From Klebsiella grimontii (GTDB lineage: Bacteria > Pseudomonadota > Gammaproteobacteria > Enterobacterales > Enterobacteriaceae): a stretch of DNA of 64,000 bases. The stretch covers positions 124,001 to 188,000 of the forward strand of contig NZ_FZTC01000019.1 of assembly GCF_900200035.1 (NCBI RefSeq). The letters run 5' to 3'. The notes beneath the pieces were generated by a model that saw only the letters and a list, made by a program, of their open reading frames with translations, made no database searches and was not told the DNA's origin. Positions 49,654-58,288 of this stretch are shown piece by piece. Position numbers and translations under genes: made by a program. The number at the start of each line of letters is the position of its first letter. Positions within the stretch are counted from its first letter, which is position 1.

Positions 49654-50424
49654 ATGAACGGTTTTTATTCTCCTCATGCTGGCGCCACCGTGCGCTGGCT
49701 CGATCTACCCGGTTACGGCGAACCCATTGTGTTTATCCACGGTCTGGGCTGTGCCTCAAGCTATGATTATCCGCGCGTTGCCGCCGACCCGGCGCTGGCC
49801 GGGCGGCGAATGATCCTTGTCGATTTACCCGGTTTCGGCTATAGCGATAAACCTGAATCCTTCAGCTACCGTATCGCCGATCAGGCCGCGGTAGTGGTCG
49901 AGCTGGTGGATCGCTTAGCCCTTGAACGCTGCTATTTATTTGGTCACAGCATGGGCGGCAGCGTCGCGATTGAAGCGGCCGGGCGCCTTGCCGGACGGGT
50001 GCGGGCGTTGCTGGTAGCCGAGCCCAATCTCTATCCCGGGGGTGGAATGTACAGCAGGTGCATCGCCGGGCAAACGGAAGAACGCTTTATTGCCCGCGGC
50101 TACGCCGAAATGCTCTCCGCCGAAACCTCGCCCTGGGCCGGCTGCCTGCAAAACAGCGCCCCCTGGGCGGTGTGGCGCGGCGCGGCCAGCCTGGTGAAGG
50201 GCGCTAATCCCTCCTGGTTCGCGCGCTTTGTCAATTTATCCTGCCCCAGAGCGCTGATATACGGAGCGTTTTCGCTGCCTGCCCGGGAGGCGACGGAGAG
50301 TGAAGCCGCCGGGATCCCGCTGCTGATGATACCGCAGGCCGGGCATTCCATGGCGTGGGAAAACCCCTCAGCGCTGGCGCGTACGCTGGCCGATTTTTAC
50401 GCCGGTATTGAGGCAGAAGCCTGA
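49654..50424 (+). CDS. Alpha/beta hydrolase
   Basis: A 256-residue alpha/beta hydrolase. HGLGCASSYDY is the oxyanion region, DLPGFGYSDKP follows strand 4, the nucleophile is Ser99 in GHSMGG, and the catalytic histidine is in QAGHSMAWENP. There is no signal peptide. GGAAG precedes the start. The substrate is unknown. It lies 80 bases upstream of the pectinesterase gene in the same direction, and may share its transcript. Confidence 0.9.
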   Translation: MNGFYSPHAGATVRWLDLPGYGEPIVFIHGLGCASSYDYPRVAADPALAGRRMILVDLPGFGYSDKPESFSYRIADQAAVVVELVDRLALERCYLFGHSMGGSVAIEAAGRLAGRVRALLVAEPNLYPGGGMYSRCIAGQTEERFIARGYAEMLSAETSPWAGCLQNSAPWAVWRGAASLVKGANPSWFARFVNLSCPRALIYGAFSLPAREATESEAAGIPLLMIPQAGHSMAWENPSALARTLADFYAGIEAEA

Positions 50425-50504
50425 TTCGTGATCGCTATATACGAAAAGAAACGATATTTCATTTATTTTGATTTTTCGTTTCTTTTATTTTTGGCGAGTG
50501 CGAA

Positions 50505-51761
50505 ATGCGAAAAATCACTATCCTGGGTATCTCGGCTTTACTCTGTACACCGCTGCTTCTGCAAGGGTGCGTGTCGCAAAATCCGCGCGGGACAGCCTCC
50601 CGCCCGCAGCTTACGGCGGCGGAAGCGGCAGCCTTCACCATGGAACGCTATTTTGCCCAAGGCGGTGCGTTGAGTGCCCCCGATGGCCCCTGGTCGCCAT
50701 CGCCTGCGCGTCTCCCGCGGGCCGAAAGCGCGTGGCGCGTAGCGCCGTCGGGTGCGCCGTTCACCCGCATTCAGCAGGCGGTCAACGCGGCAATCAACCA
50801 GCACGCGGCCGGTGATGAGCGTATCTATATCCGCATTGAACCGGGTATCTATCGGGAGACGGTCTATATCCCTGAAGGGGCGCCGCCGATAACCCTCTAC
50901 GGCGCCGGGGATAATCCTCAAGCGGTGAGAATAGAGCTGGCGATAGACTCGCAGTTCCCGGTATCGCGCTATCGCCAGCAGGTGAATAGCCAGCAACAGT
51001 ATCGTGAAGGCGATCCGGCCTGGTATCAGTATGCGCTGTGCGCCGGACGTACTGCCAGGACGATAGGCACCAACTGCGCGGTGGTGATGTGGTCGCAAAG
51101 CGCGGATTTTCAGCTGCTGAACCTCAGCGTAGTCAATAGCCTGCTCGACACCGTCGACGGTGCGACCCATCAGGGCGTGGCGCTGCGGACGGATGGCGAT
51201 CGGGTGCAGCTGGAGAACGTCCGTCTGCTGGGACGCCAGGATACGCTCTATGTCAATACCAGCAATCGGCGCAATGAGGCGGTGACCGACCGTATCAGCC
51301 GGGTATATGTCAAAGACAGCTATGTAGAAGGCGATGTGGACTATGTTTTTGGCCGGGCAAACGTGGTTTTTGATAATGTCCATTTTCACACCGTCTCAAC
51401 GCGCCGCTCGCCCGAAGCTTACGTGCTTGCGCCGAATACGTTGCCGGATAACCCGTGTGGATTTTTGGTGATCAACAGCCGTTTTACCGGCGATAGCGGC
51501 TATCGGGGCGGCTTCAAGGCGAAGCTGGGCCGCGCCTGGGATCAGGGGGCGGGCAAGACCGGCTATTTACCCGGAAAAACCGCTAACGGTCAGGCGCTTA
51601 TCGCCAACAGTACTATCGATCAAAGCTACGATCGGCTTTCCCCCTGGGGCGCTGCGGCCACCACCTCCCGGCCGTTCCGCGGCAATCCCGCCGCAGAGCG
51701 TCAGCTTGATGATGTTGCCTTCAATCGCCTGTGGGAATTCAATAACCACTGGCAGCCCTGA
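50505..51761 (+). CDS. Pectinesterase-family outer-membrane lipoprotein (PemB/YbhC type)
   Basis: A 418-residue right-handed beta-helix protein. The lipobox ends at Cys22 (LLLQGC), with Val and Ser after it, so it is probably anchored in the outer membrane. GRQDTLYV, DVDYVFGRA (catalytic Asp) and KLGRAWDQ (Arg) are the three pectin methylesterase motifs, all intact. It resembles Dickeya PemB, which de-esterifies short pectin oligomers, and E. coli YbhC. A role in plant polysaccharide use is plausible; no pectate lyase or oligogalacturonate gene is nearby. Confidence 0.92.
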   Translation: MRKITILGISALLCTPLLLQGCVSQNPRGTASRPQLTAAEAAAFTMERYFAQGGALSAPDGPWSPSPARLPRAESAWRVAPSGAPFTRIQQAVNAAINQHAAGDERIYIRIEPGIYRETVYIPEGAPPITLYGAGDNPQAVRIELAIDSQFPVSRYRQQVNSQQQYREGDPAWYQYALCAGRTARTIGTNCAVVMWSQSADFQLLNLSVVNSLLDTVDGATHQGVALRTDGDRVQLENVRLLGRQDTLYVNTSNRRNEAVTDRISRVYVKDSYVEGDVDYVFGRANVVFDNVHFHTVSTRRSPEAYVLAPNTLPDNPCGFLVINSRFTGDSGYRGGFKAKLGRAWDQGAGKTGYLPGKTANGQALIANSTIDQSYDRLSPWGAAATTSRPFRGNPAAERQLDDVAFNRLWEFNNHWQP

Positions 51762-51764
51762 GGC

Positions 51765-53198
51765 TTAAAACGGTAGCTCGCGCGGGACCGTTTGCAGCGT
51801 TATCCAGCGTAGCTCGGTAAACTCCGCCACCCCCGTGCGTCCGCCAAAGCGGCCGTAGCCCGACGATTTGCAGCCGCCAAACGGCATTTGCGCCTCATCA
51901 TGCACGGTGGGGCCGTTAATGTGGCAAATGCCGGTTTGCAGATTTTGCGCCAGGTTCCACGCCCGGGCGCTGTCCCGGCTGTAGATCGCCGACGAGAGGC
52001 CATATTCGCTTTCATTGGCGACGGCCAGCGCTTCGGCTTCATCCTGAACGCGAATAATCGATTTCACCGGGCCAAAGGACTCCTCATGCCAGATGCGCAT
52101 CTCGCGGGTGACGCCATCGAGCAGGGTGGCGCGCATCTGCGTTGAGTCGGACATGCCGCCTGCGAGCAGGCGCGCGCTTTTCGCCAGCGCGTCCTCTATT
52201 AGCGCGTTGCAGCGGGCGACGGTTCTCATCTCCACCACCGGACCGAGAAGGCTGGCGGGCAGGGCGGCGGCTCGTTTGGCCAGCAGCGCCACGAACGGTT
52301 CCGCGACGGCGGCATCGACGATGATGCGCTCGGTTGACATGCAGATTTGCCCGGCGTTGGCGAAGGCGCCAAAAATTGCCCCTGCCGCGGCCTGTTCGAG
52401 GTCAGCGTCATCCAGCACCAGCAGCGGCGCTTTGCCGCCCAGTTCCAGTACCGCGGGTTTCAGATGTTCACCGCAGGTGCGGGCGATTATCCGCCCCACC
52501 GGCGTCGAACCGGTGAAATTGATGCGGCGTACGGCGGGGTGGGCGATCAGGGACTCCACCAGCGCAGGCGCGTCGGCGGGGGGACAGGTCAGATAATTGA
52601 CCACCCCGGCGGGAAAGCCTGCCGCTGCCAGGGCATCGATGATCAACCCCTGGGTTGCCGGAGACAGCTCCGCGCCTTTGAGGATAACCGTATTTCCACA
52701 AGCCAGCGGCGTGGCGATAGCGCGGGTCGCCAGGATTAATGGCGCGTTCCACGGCGCCATGCCGAGCACGACTCCCGCGCCCTGGCGGATGCCCAGCGCC
52801 AGATTTCCCGGCACGTTGGAGGGGATCACCTGGCCCTCGATTTGCGTGGTCAGCGCGGCGGCTTCACGCAGAATATCGGCGGCCAGGTGGACGTTAAAAC
52901 CGGCCCAGTGCGCGGTGGCCCCCGTTTCTGCCGCCATCGCGGCAATAAACTTCGCCTCGCGGCGCAGCATCTCTTCTGCGGCTTCCAGCAGCAGGCGTCG
53001 GCGTTCGGCGGGGACCGTGTCGCGCCACTGCGGGAACGCCGCGCCCGCGGTATCGGCGCAGCGACGAGCGTCCGCCAGGCTGGCGGCGCTGGCAACGGAG
53101 GCGGTCTCTTGCGTCAGCGGATTGTTGCGGGTAAAGGTGGCGCGGCCTTCGGCATCGTGCCACTGGCCGTTGGTGTACAGGCTGCAGGTTATGGTCAT
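51765..53198 (-). CDS. Aldehyde dehydrogenase (vanillin/salicylaldehyde type)
   Basis: A 477-residue NAD(P)-dependent aldehyde dehydrogenase with Cys286 (NAGQICMSTERI), Glu252 (LELGGKAP) and Asn151 (APWNAP). FTGSTPVGRIIAR, QICMSTERIIV and CHINGPTVHDEAQMPFGG resemble the vanillin, benzaldehyde and salicylaldehyde dehydrogenases used in aromatic catabolism, which fits pcaGH elsewhere in the window, since vanillate leads to protocatechuate. Substrate is inference. It is convergent with the pectinesterase gene, three bases apart. Confidence 0.88.
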   Translation of the reverse strand: MTITCSLYTNGQWHDAEGRATFTRNNPLTQETASVASAASLADARRCADTAGAAFPQWRDTVPAERRRLLLEAAEEMLRREAKFIAAMAAETGATAHWAGFNVHLAADILREAAALTTQIEGQVIPSNVPGNLALGIRQGAGVVLGMAPWNAPLILATRAIATPLACGNTVILKGAELSPATQGLIIDALAAAGFPAGVVNYLTCPPADAPALVESLIAHPAVRRINFTGSTPVGRIIARTCGEHLKPAVLELGGKAPLLVLDDADLEQAAAGAIFGAFANAGQICMSTERIIVDAAVAEPFVALLAKRAAALPASLLGPVVEMRTVARCNALIEDALAKSARLLAGGMSDSTQMRATLLDGVTREMRIWHEESFGPVKSIIRVQDEAEALAVANESEYGLSSAIYSRDSARAWNLAQNLQTGICHINGPTVHDEAQMPFGGCKSSGYGRFGGRTGVAEFTELRWITLQTVPRELPF

Positions 53199-53467
53199 TG
53201 TTATCTTCTCCTGACGTTACGATTTGCCGAGTGTACCGGGTGGCGCGGGAGCGCGATGCCGGCGGGGCGGTTATCGCCCGCTTTTTTCGTAACCTTCCGC
53301 ACGCTTCACATTTATTGCTGGATTCAATGACGTCAAACGAGCGGATGTAGAATTAATCGGCGAAAACGCGGTTTTTAGCATAACCTGATAGCAATTGATT
53401 ATTTGCCGGTTGAATCCTCCTGTGCTGTTATTAAAGCACTTATAACAAATTCATAAGGTTTATAACC

Positions 53468-55066
53468 ATGTCTACAGGGAAAACGCTGCTTGCGCTGGCG
53501 TTGAGCGCACTCTTTCCGGCGGCCAGCGCCTGGGCGGCGGGAAACGATACGCTGGTCTACTGCTCCGAAGCTTCGCCGGAATCTTTCAACCCGCAGATTG
53601 CCAGTTCGGGCCCATCGTTCGTCGCCAGTTCTCAGGTGCTTTATAACCGCCTGATAAACTTCGATCCGGTGAAAAACACGCCAATTCCTTCGCTGGCGAC
53701 CGAATGGAGCGTCTCGCCGGACGGCAAAACCTGGACTTTCACCCTGCGTAAGGGCGTGCAGTTCAACAGCAACAAATTCTTTAAGCCGACCCGCGATTTC
53801 AACGCCGATGACGTGCTGTTCTCGGTGCTGAGGCAGAAAGATGCCAACCATCCGTACCATAATGTTTCTCAGGGGCATTACGAATACTTTCATGACGTTG
53901 GGCTGGATAAGCTGATCAAAGAGGTTAAAAAGCTCGATGATTACCACGTCCAGTTTGTGCTGAGCGAACCCAACGCGGCGTTCCTCGCCGACTGGGGCAT
54001 GGATTTTGCGTCGATACTCTCTGCTGAATATGCTGATGCGATGCTGAAAAAAGGGACGCCGGAGTATGTCGATACCTGGCCTGTCGGCACCGGACCTTAT
54101 GCGCTGCAGCAATATAAAGCGGATTCGCAGATCCGCTATATCGCCAATCCGCACTACTGGGACGGTGAAGTGCCGACCAAACACCTGATCTTCTCGATCA
54201 CGCCAAACGTTGAGACGCGGCTGGCGAAGCTGCAAACCAATGAGTGCCAGATTATTCCCGCGCCGTCGCCGGTACAGTTCCCGGTGATTAAGGGCAATAA
54301 AGATCTGGCGTTGCATTCGGTAGAAGCGCTCAACGTTGGTTATCTGGCGTTTAATACCGAGAAAAAGCCGTTTGATAATGTTCTGGTGCGTCAGGCGCTG
54401 AACTACGCGACCGACAAGCAGGCGATCGTGAAAGCGGTGTTCCTCGACTCCGGCAGCGTCGCGAAATCACCGATCCCCGCCAATATGCTCGGCTATAAGA
54501 AAGATCTACCGGACTACGACTACGATCCGCAAAAAGCGAAAGACCTGCTTAAGCAGGCCGGACTGGAGAAGGGGGCCGAAGTGACCCTGTGGTCGATGCC
54601 GGTGCAGCGTCCCTATAACCCCAATTCGCGCCGTATTGCCGAGATGATCCAGAATGACTGGAGCAAGGTCGGGATTAAAGCCAAAATCGTCACCTATGAG
54701 TGGGGGGAATATCTCGCCGGAATGCGTAAAGGCGAGCACGACAGCGCGCTGTTTGGCTGGATGTCCGATAACGGCGATCCGGATAACTTCGCCGGCACCC
54801 TGCTAAGCTGCGATAACATCAAAACCGGCTCTAACGTTGCCCGCTGGTGCGATAAGTCCTACGATGCGCTGGTGAAAAAGGCTATCCTGGTCAGCGATCC
54901 GCAGGCGCGGGCTAAGCTATACGGCGAGGCGCAGACGATTTTTCAGCAGCAGGCCCCCTGGATCACCCTGGCGACCGGGAAGACCTTCTACGCGACGCGC
55001 AGCAACGTCAGCGGCTACAGCGTGAGCCTGATGGGCAGCGATTTTTCCAAAGTTAAACTCAACTAA
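53468..55066 (+). CDS. DppA-type periplasmic dipeptide-binding protein, paralogue 2
   Basis: A 532-residue SBP family 5 protein with a signal peptide ending at AWA (about residue 22). DTLVYCSEASPESFNPQIAS, TLRKGVQFNSNKFF and FGWMSDNGDPDNFAGTLLSC are DppA-like. It differs considerably from paralogue 1 at 28284, so the two are not recent copies. No transport genes are adjacent. ydcY starts 17 bases after its stop with a good ribosome site, so the two should share a transcript. Confidence 0.9.
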   Translation: MSTGKTLLALALSALFPAASAWAAGNDTLVYCSEASPESFNPQIASSGPSFVASSQVLYNRLINFDPVKNTPIPSLATEWSVSPDGKTWTFTLRKGVQFNSNKFFKPTRDFNADDVLFSVLRQKDANHPYHNVSQGHYEYFHDVGLDKLIKEVKKLDDYHVQFVLSEPNAAFLADWGMDFASILSAEYADAMLKKGTPEYVDTWPVGTGPYALQQYKADSQIRYIANPHYWDGEVPTKHLIFSITPNVETRLAKLQTNECQIIPAPSPVQFPVIKGNKDLALHSVEALNVGYLAFNTEKKPFDNVLVRQALNYATDKQAIVKAVFLDSGSVAKSPIPANMLGYKKDLPDYDYDPQKAKDLLKQAGLEKGAEVTLWSMPVQRPYNPNSRRIAEMIQNDWSKVGIKAKIVTYEWGEYLAGMRKGEHDSALFGWMSDNGDPDNFAGTLLSCDNIKTGSNVARWCDKSYDALVKKAILVSDPQARAKLYGEAQTIFQQQAPWITLATGKTFYATRSNVSGYSVSLMGSDFSKVKLN

Positions 55067-55082
55067 GCCGCAAGGAGAAAAC

Positions 55083-55316
55083 ATGTCGCATCTGGATGAG
55101 GTCGTCGCCCGCGTGGACGCCGCGATTGCCGAAAGCGTCATTACCCATATGAATGAATTGCTGATCGCGCTGAGCGATGACGCGGAGCTGGGGCGGGAAG
55201 AGCGCTACGTTCAGCAGCAGCGTTTGCGGACCGCCATCGCCCACCATGGCCGCCAGCAGCATGAGGAGCAGGAAGCGCGCCGCGAGCAGCTAACCCGCGG
55301 CGGCGAAATTCATTAG
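55083..55316 (+). CDS. ydcY: YdcY, small conserved protein
   Basis: A 77-residue cytoplasmic protein, the same length as E. coli YdcY. SHLDEVVARVDAAIAESVIT, LIALSDDAELGREERY and RLRTAIAHHGR are nearly identical. It is predicted to be all-helical and hydrophilic; function is unknown. AAGGAG precedes the ATG. It follows DppA paralogue 2 in one transcript and converges with ydcZ. Confidence 0.93.
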   Translation: MSHLDEVVARVDAAIAESVITHMNELLIALSDDAELGREERYVQQQRLRTAIAHHGRQQHEEQEARREQLTRGGEIH

Positions 55317-55324
55317 TCAAGCCG

Positions 55325-55774
55325 TTAGAACTGGCGTCTGGCCACCAGCCAGGCGCCGACCACCAGCATCACCGCGCCACAGAGCGGGCCAATCAGCGCG
55401 CGAAGCGGGACGTGGTGCGCACGAATCAGATCCATCACTAACCCCCCCGCCAGCTGGCTGGCAATCAATACCGCAATGGTGGTTGCCGCTCCGACGTTCT
55501 GATAGCCGCTGATGCTGGCGAAGACAAAGAACGAGCCTAGCAAACCGGGAATGAGCGTCCACCACTTTACGCTAACCGCCAGCTCCTGAAACCCCGCCGC
55601 GCCGTGCTTAAGCAGCAGGATGGTCACGAAAATCACGATGCCGACCAGCGAGTTAAGCAGCATGGCGATCAGAATGGTCGATGCGGACTGGGTAATGCGC
55701 ACCATCAGCGTGTTTTGCAGCACCAGCCCGACGCCAGCGGCAACTAAACAGGCGAGGGTTAGCGTTTGATTCAT
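55325..55774 (-). CDS. ydcZ: YdcZ, DMT-superfamily membrane protein
   Basis: A 149-residue inner-membrane protein with five predicted helices, the same length as E. coli YdcZ (DUF606). MNQTLTLACLVAAGVGLVLQ, SLVGIVIFVTILLL and GLLGSFFVFASISGYQNVGAA are conserved. Proteins of this kind are half-size drug/metabolite transporters that dimerise. The start overlaps the mnaT stop by four bases (ATGA), so MnaT and YdcZ are co-translated and may act on the same compounds. Confidence 0.92.
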   Translation of the reverse strand: MNQTLTLACLVAAGVGLVLQNTLMVRITQSASTILIAMLLNSLVGIVIFVTILLLKHGAAGFQELAVSVKWWTLIPGLLGSFFVFASISGYQNVGAATTIAVLIASQLAGGLVMDLIRAHHVPLRALIGPLCGAVMLVVGAWLVARRQF

Positions 55775-56289
55775 GCGCTACCGTCCGGATCGCGGCGATC
55801 GTCAAGCTGCAGCTGCATAAAGGTCAGATCCAGCCAGCGGCCAAATTTGGTGCCAACCTGCGGCATTTGCCCGGTGGTGATAAAGCCCAGGGTATCATGC
55901 AGATGCAGTGAAGCCTGATTTTGCGCCTCAATACCGGCAACCATAACGTGCTTATTCAACCGCTTAGCCTCGGCGATGAGGGCGACCAGCAGACGGCGGC
56001 CCAGCCCTTGGCCCTGATGATCGGGGTGAACATAGACCGAATGCTCGACGGTGTGGCGAAAGCCGTCAAAGGCGCGCCAGTCGCTGAAGGAGGAATAACC
56101 GGTAATTACGCCGTTTTCTTCGCTGACCAGCACCGGATAGCCGACGAGCTGTCGGGCCTCAAACCAGGCAATACGGTTGTCGGTATCGACGGTATTGTCG
56201 TTCCAGATAGCGGCGGTATGCAGTACCGCATGGTTGTAGATTTCAGCGATTGCCGCGCAATCGTCTTTGCTGGCATGGCGGATGGTCAT
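55771..56289 (-). CDS. mnaT: Methionine N-acyltransferase MnaT (YncA)
   Basis: A 172-residue GNAT enzyme, same length as E. coli MnaT. YNHAVLHTAAIWNDNTVDTD, VHPDHQGQGLGRRLLVALI (acetyl-CoA loop) and VGTKFGRWLDLTFMQL are conserved; the family includes phosphinothricin acetyltransferases and acts on methionine derivatives and other toxic amino-acid analogues. ATG 56289 follows GAGGG. Its promoter region carries an operator also found at the facing XRE-cupin gene. Confidence 0.94.
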   Translation of the reverse strand: MTIRHASKDDCAAIAEIYNHAVLHTAAIWNDNTVDTDNRIAWFEARQLVGYPVLVSEENGVITGYSSFSDWRAFDGFRHTVEHSVYVHPDHQGQGLGRRLLVALIAEAKRLNKHVMVAGIEAQNQASLHLHDTLGFITTGQMPQVGTKFGRWLDLTFMQLQLDDRRDPDGSA

Positions 56290-56307
56290 GGTAACCCTCA
56301 AGGCTTG

Positions 56308-56340
56308 TACACTATAGTGGTACGATATTATTACAATAAT
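56308..56340. promoter_or_regulatory. Operator region of mnaT-ydcZ
   Basis: CACTATAGTG (56310-56319) is a perfect palindrome overlapping the probable -10 of mnaT. ATTATT-AC-AATAAT (56327-56340) follows. The stretch 56308-56328 matches 56547-56567, next to the XRE-cupin gene, at 18 of 21 bases in the same orientation. Confidence 0.7.
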
Positions 56341-56470
56341 GTACGCAAGGCTGTCACCTGTTTTAGGCAGAAATTTTTATCCTCGGCTGACCGGCGTCGG
56401 ATACGCGATTTCTTTTCATTTATTGCCGTAACGCCGTTTACATTAACGGATTGAATGACTCTCCGTGTTT

Positions 56471-56499
56471 GCCCGGCCGATTATTACGCCGGGCTTTTT
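56471..56499 (+). terminator. Rightward terminator with no upstream gene
   Basis: GCCCGGC-N10-GCCGGGC followed by TTTTTC. It points rightward in the gap between mnaT (leftward) and the XRE-cupin gene (rightward), so it would end a short transcript starting near 56340. Confidence 0.85.
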
Positions 56500-56528
56500 C
56501 ATTTTCATTCCCGGTGCCGGGCGTCTGG

Positions 56529-56578
56529 TTGTGCAAACAGGCGGGCTACACTATAGTATTACGCTATGAATACTATAG
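56529..56578 (+). promoter_or_regulatory. Promoter and operator of the XRE-cupin regulator
   Basis: TTGTGC (56529-56534), 17-base spacer, TATAGT (56552-56557). A 10-base dyad CTATAGTATT-N8-AATACTATAG (56551-56578) covers the -10 and the ATG at 56566. Expected transcription start is about 56564, so the mRNA is probably leaderless and autorepressed. Confidence 0.75.
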
Positions 56579-57141
56579 AAGACAATCTTAACCAGCGCAT
56601 CAGCGCACGTATCCGAATCGAGCGGGAATCCCGCGGCTGGTCGCTCAGCGAACTGGCGGAGCGGGCGGGGGCGTCGCGGGCGATGATCCACAAGATCGAG
56701 CGCGGCGAAAGCAGCCCGACGGCATCGATGCTGGGACGGTTATCCGGCGCTTTCGGCATTAGCATGTCGACGCTGATCGCCAGGGCGGAGATGCAGGAAG
56801 GCAAGCTGCTGCGCTTTGCCCATCAGCCGGTGTGGCGCGACCCGCAGAGCCACTATCTGCGGCGGCACGTTTCGCCGCGTAGCGACCTGCCAATCGACCT
56901 GGTGCAGGTGGAGCTTCCGGCGGGCAGCGATGTGCCGATGCCTGCGTCATCCTACGCCCAGGCCCGGCAGCTGATCTGGCTACAGCAGGGCGAGCTGGTG
57001 TTTATCGAAGGCAACGCGCGACACGAGATGCGGGCGGGGGACTGCCTGGAGCTCGGGCCGCCTAACGACTGCCGCTTTATTAATGAAACCACGCAGCCCT
57101 GCGTCTATCTGGTCGTCCGACTCAATCAATCTGCCTCATAA
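56566..57141 (+). CDS. XRE-cupin transcriptional regulator
   Basis: A 191-residue protein: helix-turn-helix at residues 10-65 (ESRGWSLSELAERAGASRAM, IHKIERGESSPTASMLGRLS) and a C-terminal cupin (about 110-185). The HTH resembles SutR and PuuR. There is no ribosome site and the ATG is only a few bases from the predicted transcription start. It faces mnaT-ydcZ and shares an operator with it, so it probably represses both until an effector binds the cupin. It is absent from this place in E. coli K-12. A candidate effector is an amino-acid analogue or sulphur compound handled by MnaT. Confidence 0.9.
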   Translation: MNTIEDNLNQRISARIRIERESRGWSLSELAERAGASRAMIHKIERGESSPTASMLGRLSGAFGISMSTLIARAEMQEGKLLRFAHQPVWRDPQSHYLRRHVSPRSDLPIDLVQVELPAGSDVPMPASSYAQARQLIWLQQGELVFIEGNARHEMRAGDCLELGPPNDCRFINETTQPCVYLVVRLNQSAS

Positions 57142-57206
57142 TGTCAATGCGCGCTGCCGGGAAAGCAGCTAGCCTCAATACAGACTTGTCAAAAGAGGAG
57201 TGTGTT

Positions 57207-58244
57207 ATGGCTTTCAATCCGCAACGCCACCGCCGCTGGCTGCTGGCATCGCGTCCGCACGGCGAGCCAACCGGGGAGAACTTCCGCCTGGAAGAGGGCG
57301 AGGTCGCGTCTCCCGGGCCGGGGCAGCTGCTGCTGCGCACCGTCTTTCTGTCATTGGATCCCTATATGCGCGGGCGGATGAGCGACGCGCCTTCCTATTC
57401 GCCGCCTGTCGCCATTGGCGCGGTGATGGTCGGCGGCACCGTGAGCCGCGTGGTGACATCGAACCACGCCGATTTTCAGCCCGGCGACTGGGTGCTGGGC
57501 TACGGCGGCTGGCAGGATTATGAACTTTCCGACGGCAGCGGGCTGGTGAAATTAGGCGACAGCCCTGAACACCCTTCGTGGGCGCTGGGGATCCTCGGCA
57601 TGCCCGGCTTTACCGCCTATATGGGGCTGCTGGATATTGGTCAGCCGAAAGCGGGCGAGACGCTGGTGGTCGCCGCCGCCACCGGGCCGGTTGGCGCAAC
57701 GGTCGGACAGATCGCGAAGCTGAAAGGCTGCCGCACGGTGGGCATCGCCGGCGGCAGCGAGAAGTGCCGCTATGCGGTAGAAACTCTCGGCTTCGACGTC
57801 TGTGTCGATCATCGCGCGCCCGATTTCGCCGTCAAACTGCTTGAAGCCTGCCCGCAGGGGATCGATATCTACTATGAGAACGTCGGTGGGAAAGTGTTCG
57901 ATGAAGTTCTGCCGTTGCTGAATACCTCGGCCCGCGTGCCGGTTTGCGGCCTGGTCAGCGGCTACAACGCCACCGCGCTGCCCGACGGCCCGGATCGCTT
58001 GCCGCTGCTGATGGCGACGATCCTCAAAAAACGCATCCGCATGCAGGGCTTTATTATCGGCCAGGATTACGGTCACAGGATTGCCGAGTTCCAGCAGGAG
58101 ATGGGGCGCTGGGTGCAGGCAGGGAAAATCAAATACCGCGAGCAGGTCGTTGACGGCCTGGAGAACGCGCCGCAGGCGCTCATCGGTCTGCTGAAGGGCG
58201 AGAACTTCGGTAAGGTGGTGGTTCGCGTCTCTCCGGACGAGTAA
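57207..58244 (+). CDS. curA: NADPH-dependent curcumin/dihydrocurcumin reductase CurA (YncB)
   Basis: A 345-residue medium-chain reductase, same length as E. coli CurA. ASRPHGEPTGENFRLEE, SLDPYMRGRMSDAPSYSPPV and VVAAATGPVGATVGQIAKL (NADPH-binding) are conserved; YYENVGGKVFDEVLPLLN follows. It reduces the conjugated double bonds of curcumin and other enones and belongs to the leukotriene B4 dehydrogenase group. AGAGGAG precedes ATG 57207. It follows the XRE-cupin gene by 66 bases and may be read through from it. Confidence 0.94.
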   Translation: MAFNPQRHRRWLLASRPHGEPTGENFRLEEGEVASPGPGQLLLRTVFLSLDPYMRGRMSDAPSYSPPVAIGAVMVGGTVSRVVTSNHADFQPGDWVLGYGGWQDYELSDGSGLVKLGDSPEHPSWALGILGMPGFTAYMGLLDIGQPKAGETLVVAAATGPVGATVGQIAKLKGCRTVGIAGGSEKCRYAVETLGFDVCVDHRAPDFAVKLLEACPQGIDIYYENVGGKVFDEVLPLLNTSARVPVCGLVSGYNATALPDGPDRLPLLMATILKKRIRMQGFIIGQDYGHRIAEFQQEMGRWVQAGKIKYREQVVDGLENAPQALIGLLKGENFGKVVVRVSPDE

Positions 58245-58250
58245 CCGCTT

Positions 58251-58280
58251 ACCCGGCAGGCGTCGCGCCTGCCGGGTTTT
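58251..58280 (+). terminator. curA terminator
   Basis: ACCCGGCAGGCG-TCG-CGCCTGCCGGGT stem followed by TTT, between curA and convergent rihA. Confidence 0.9.
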
Positions 58281-58288
58281 ATGATGAT

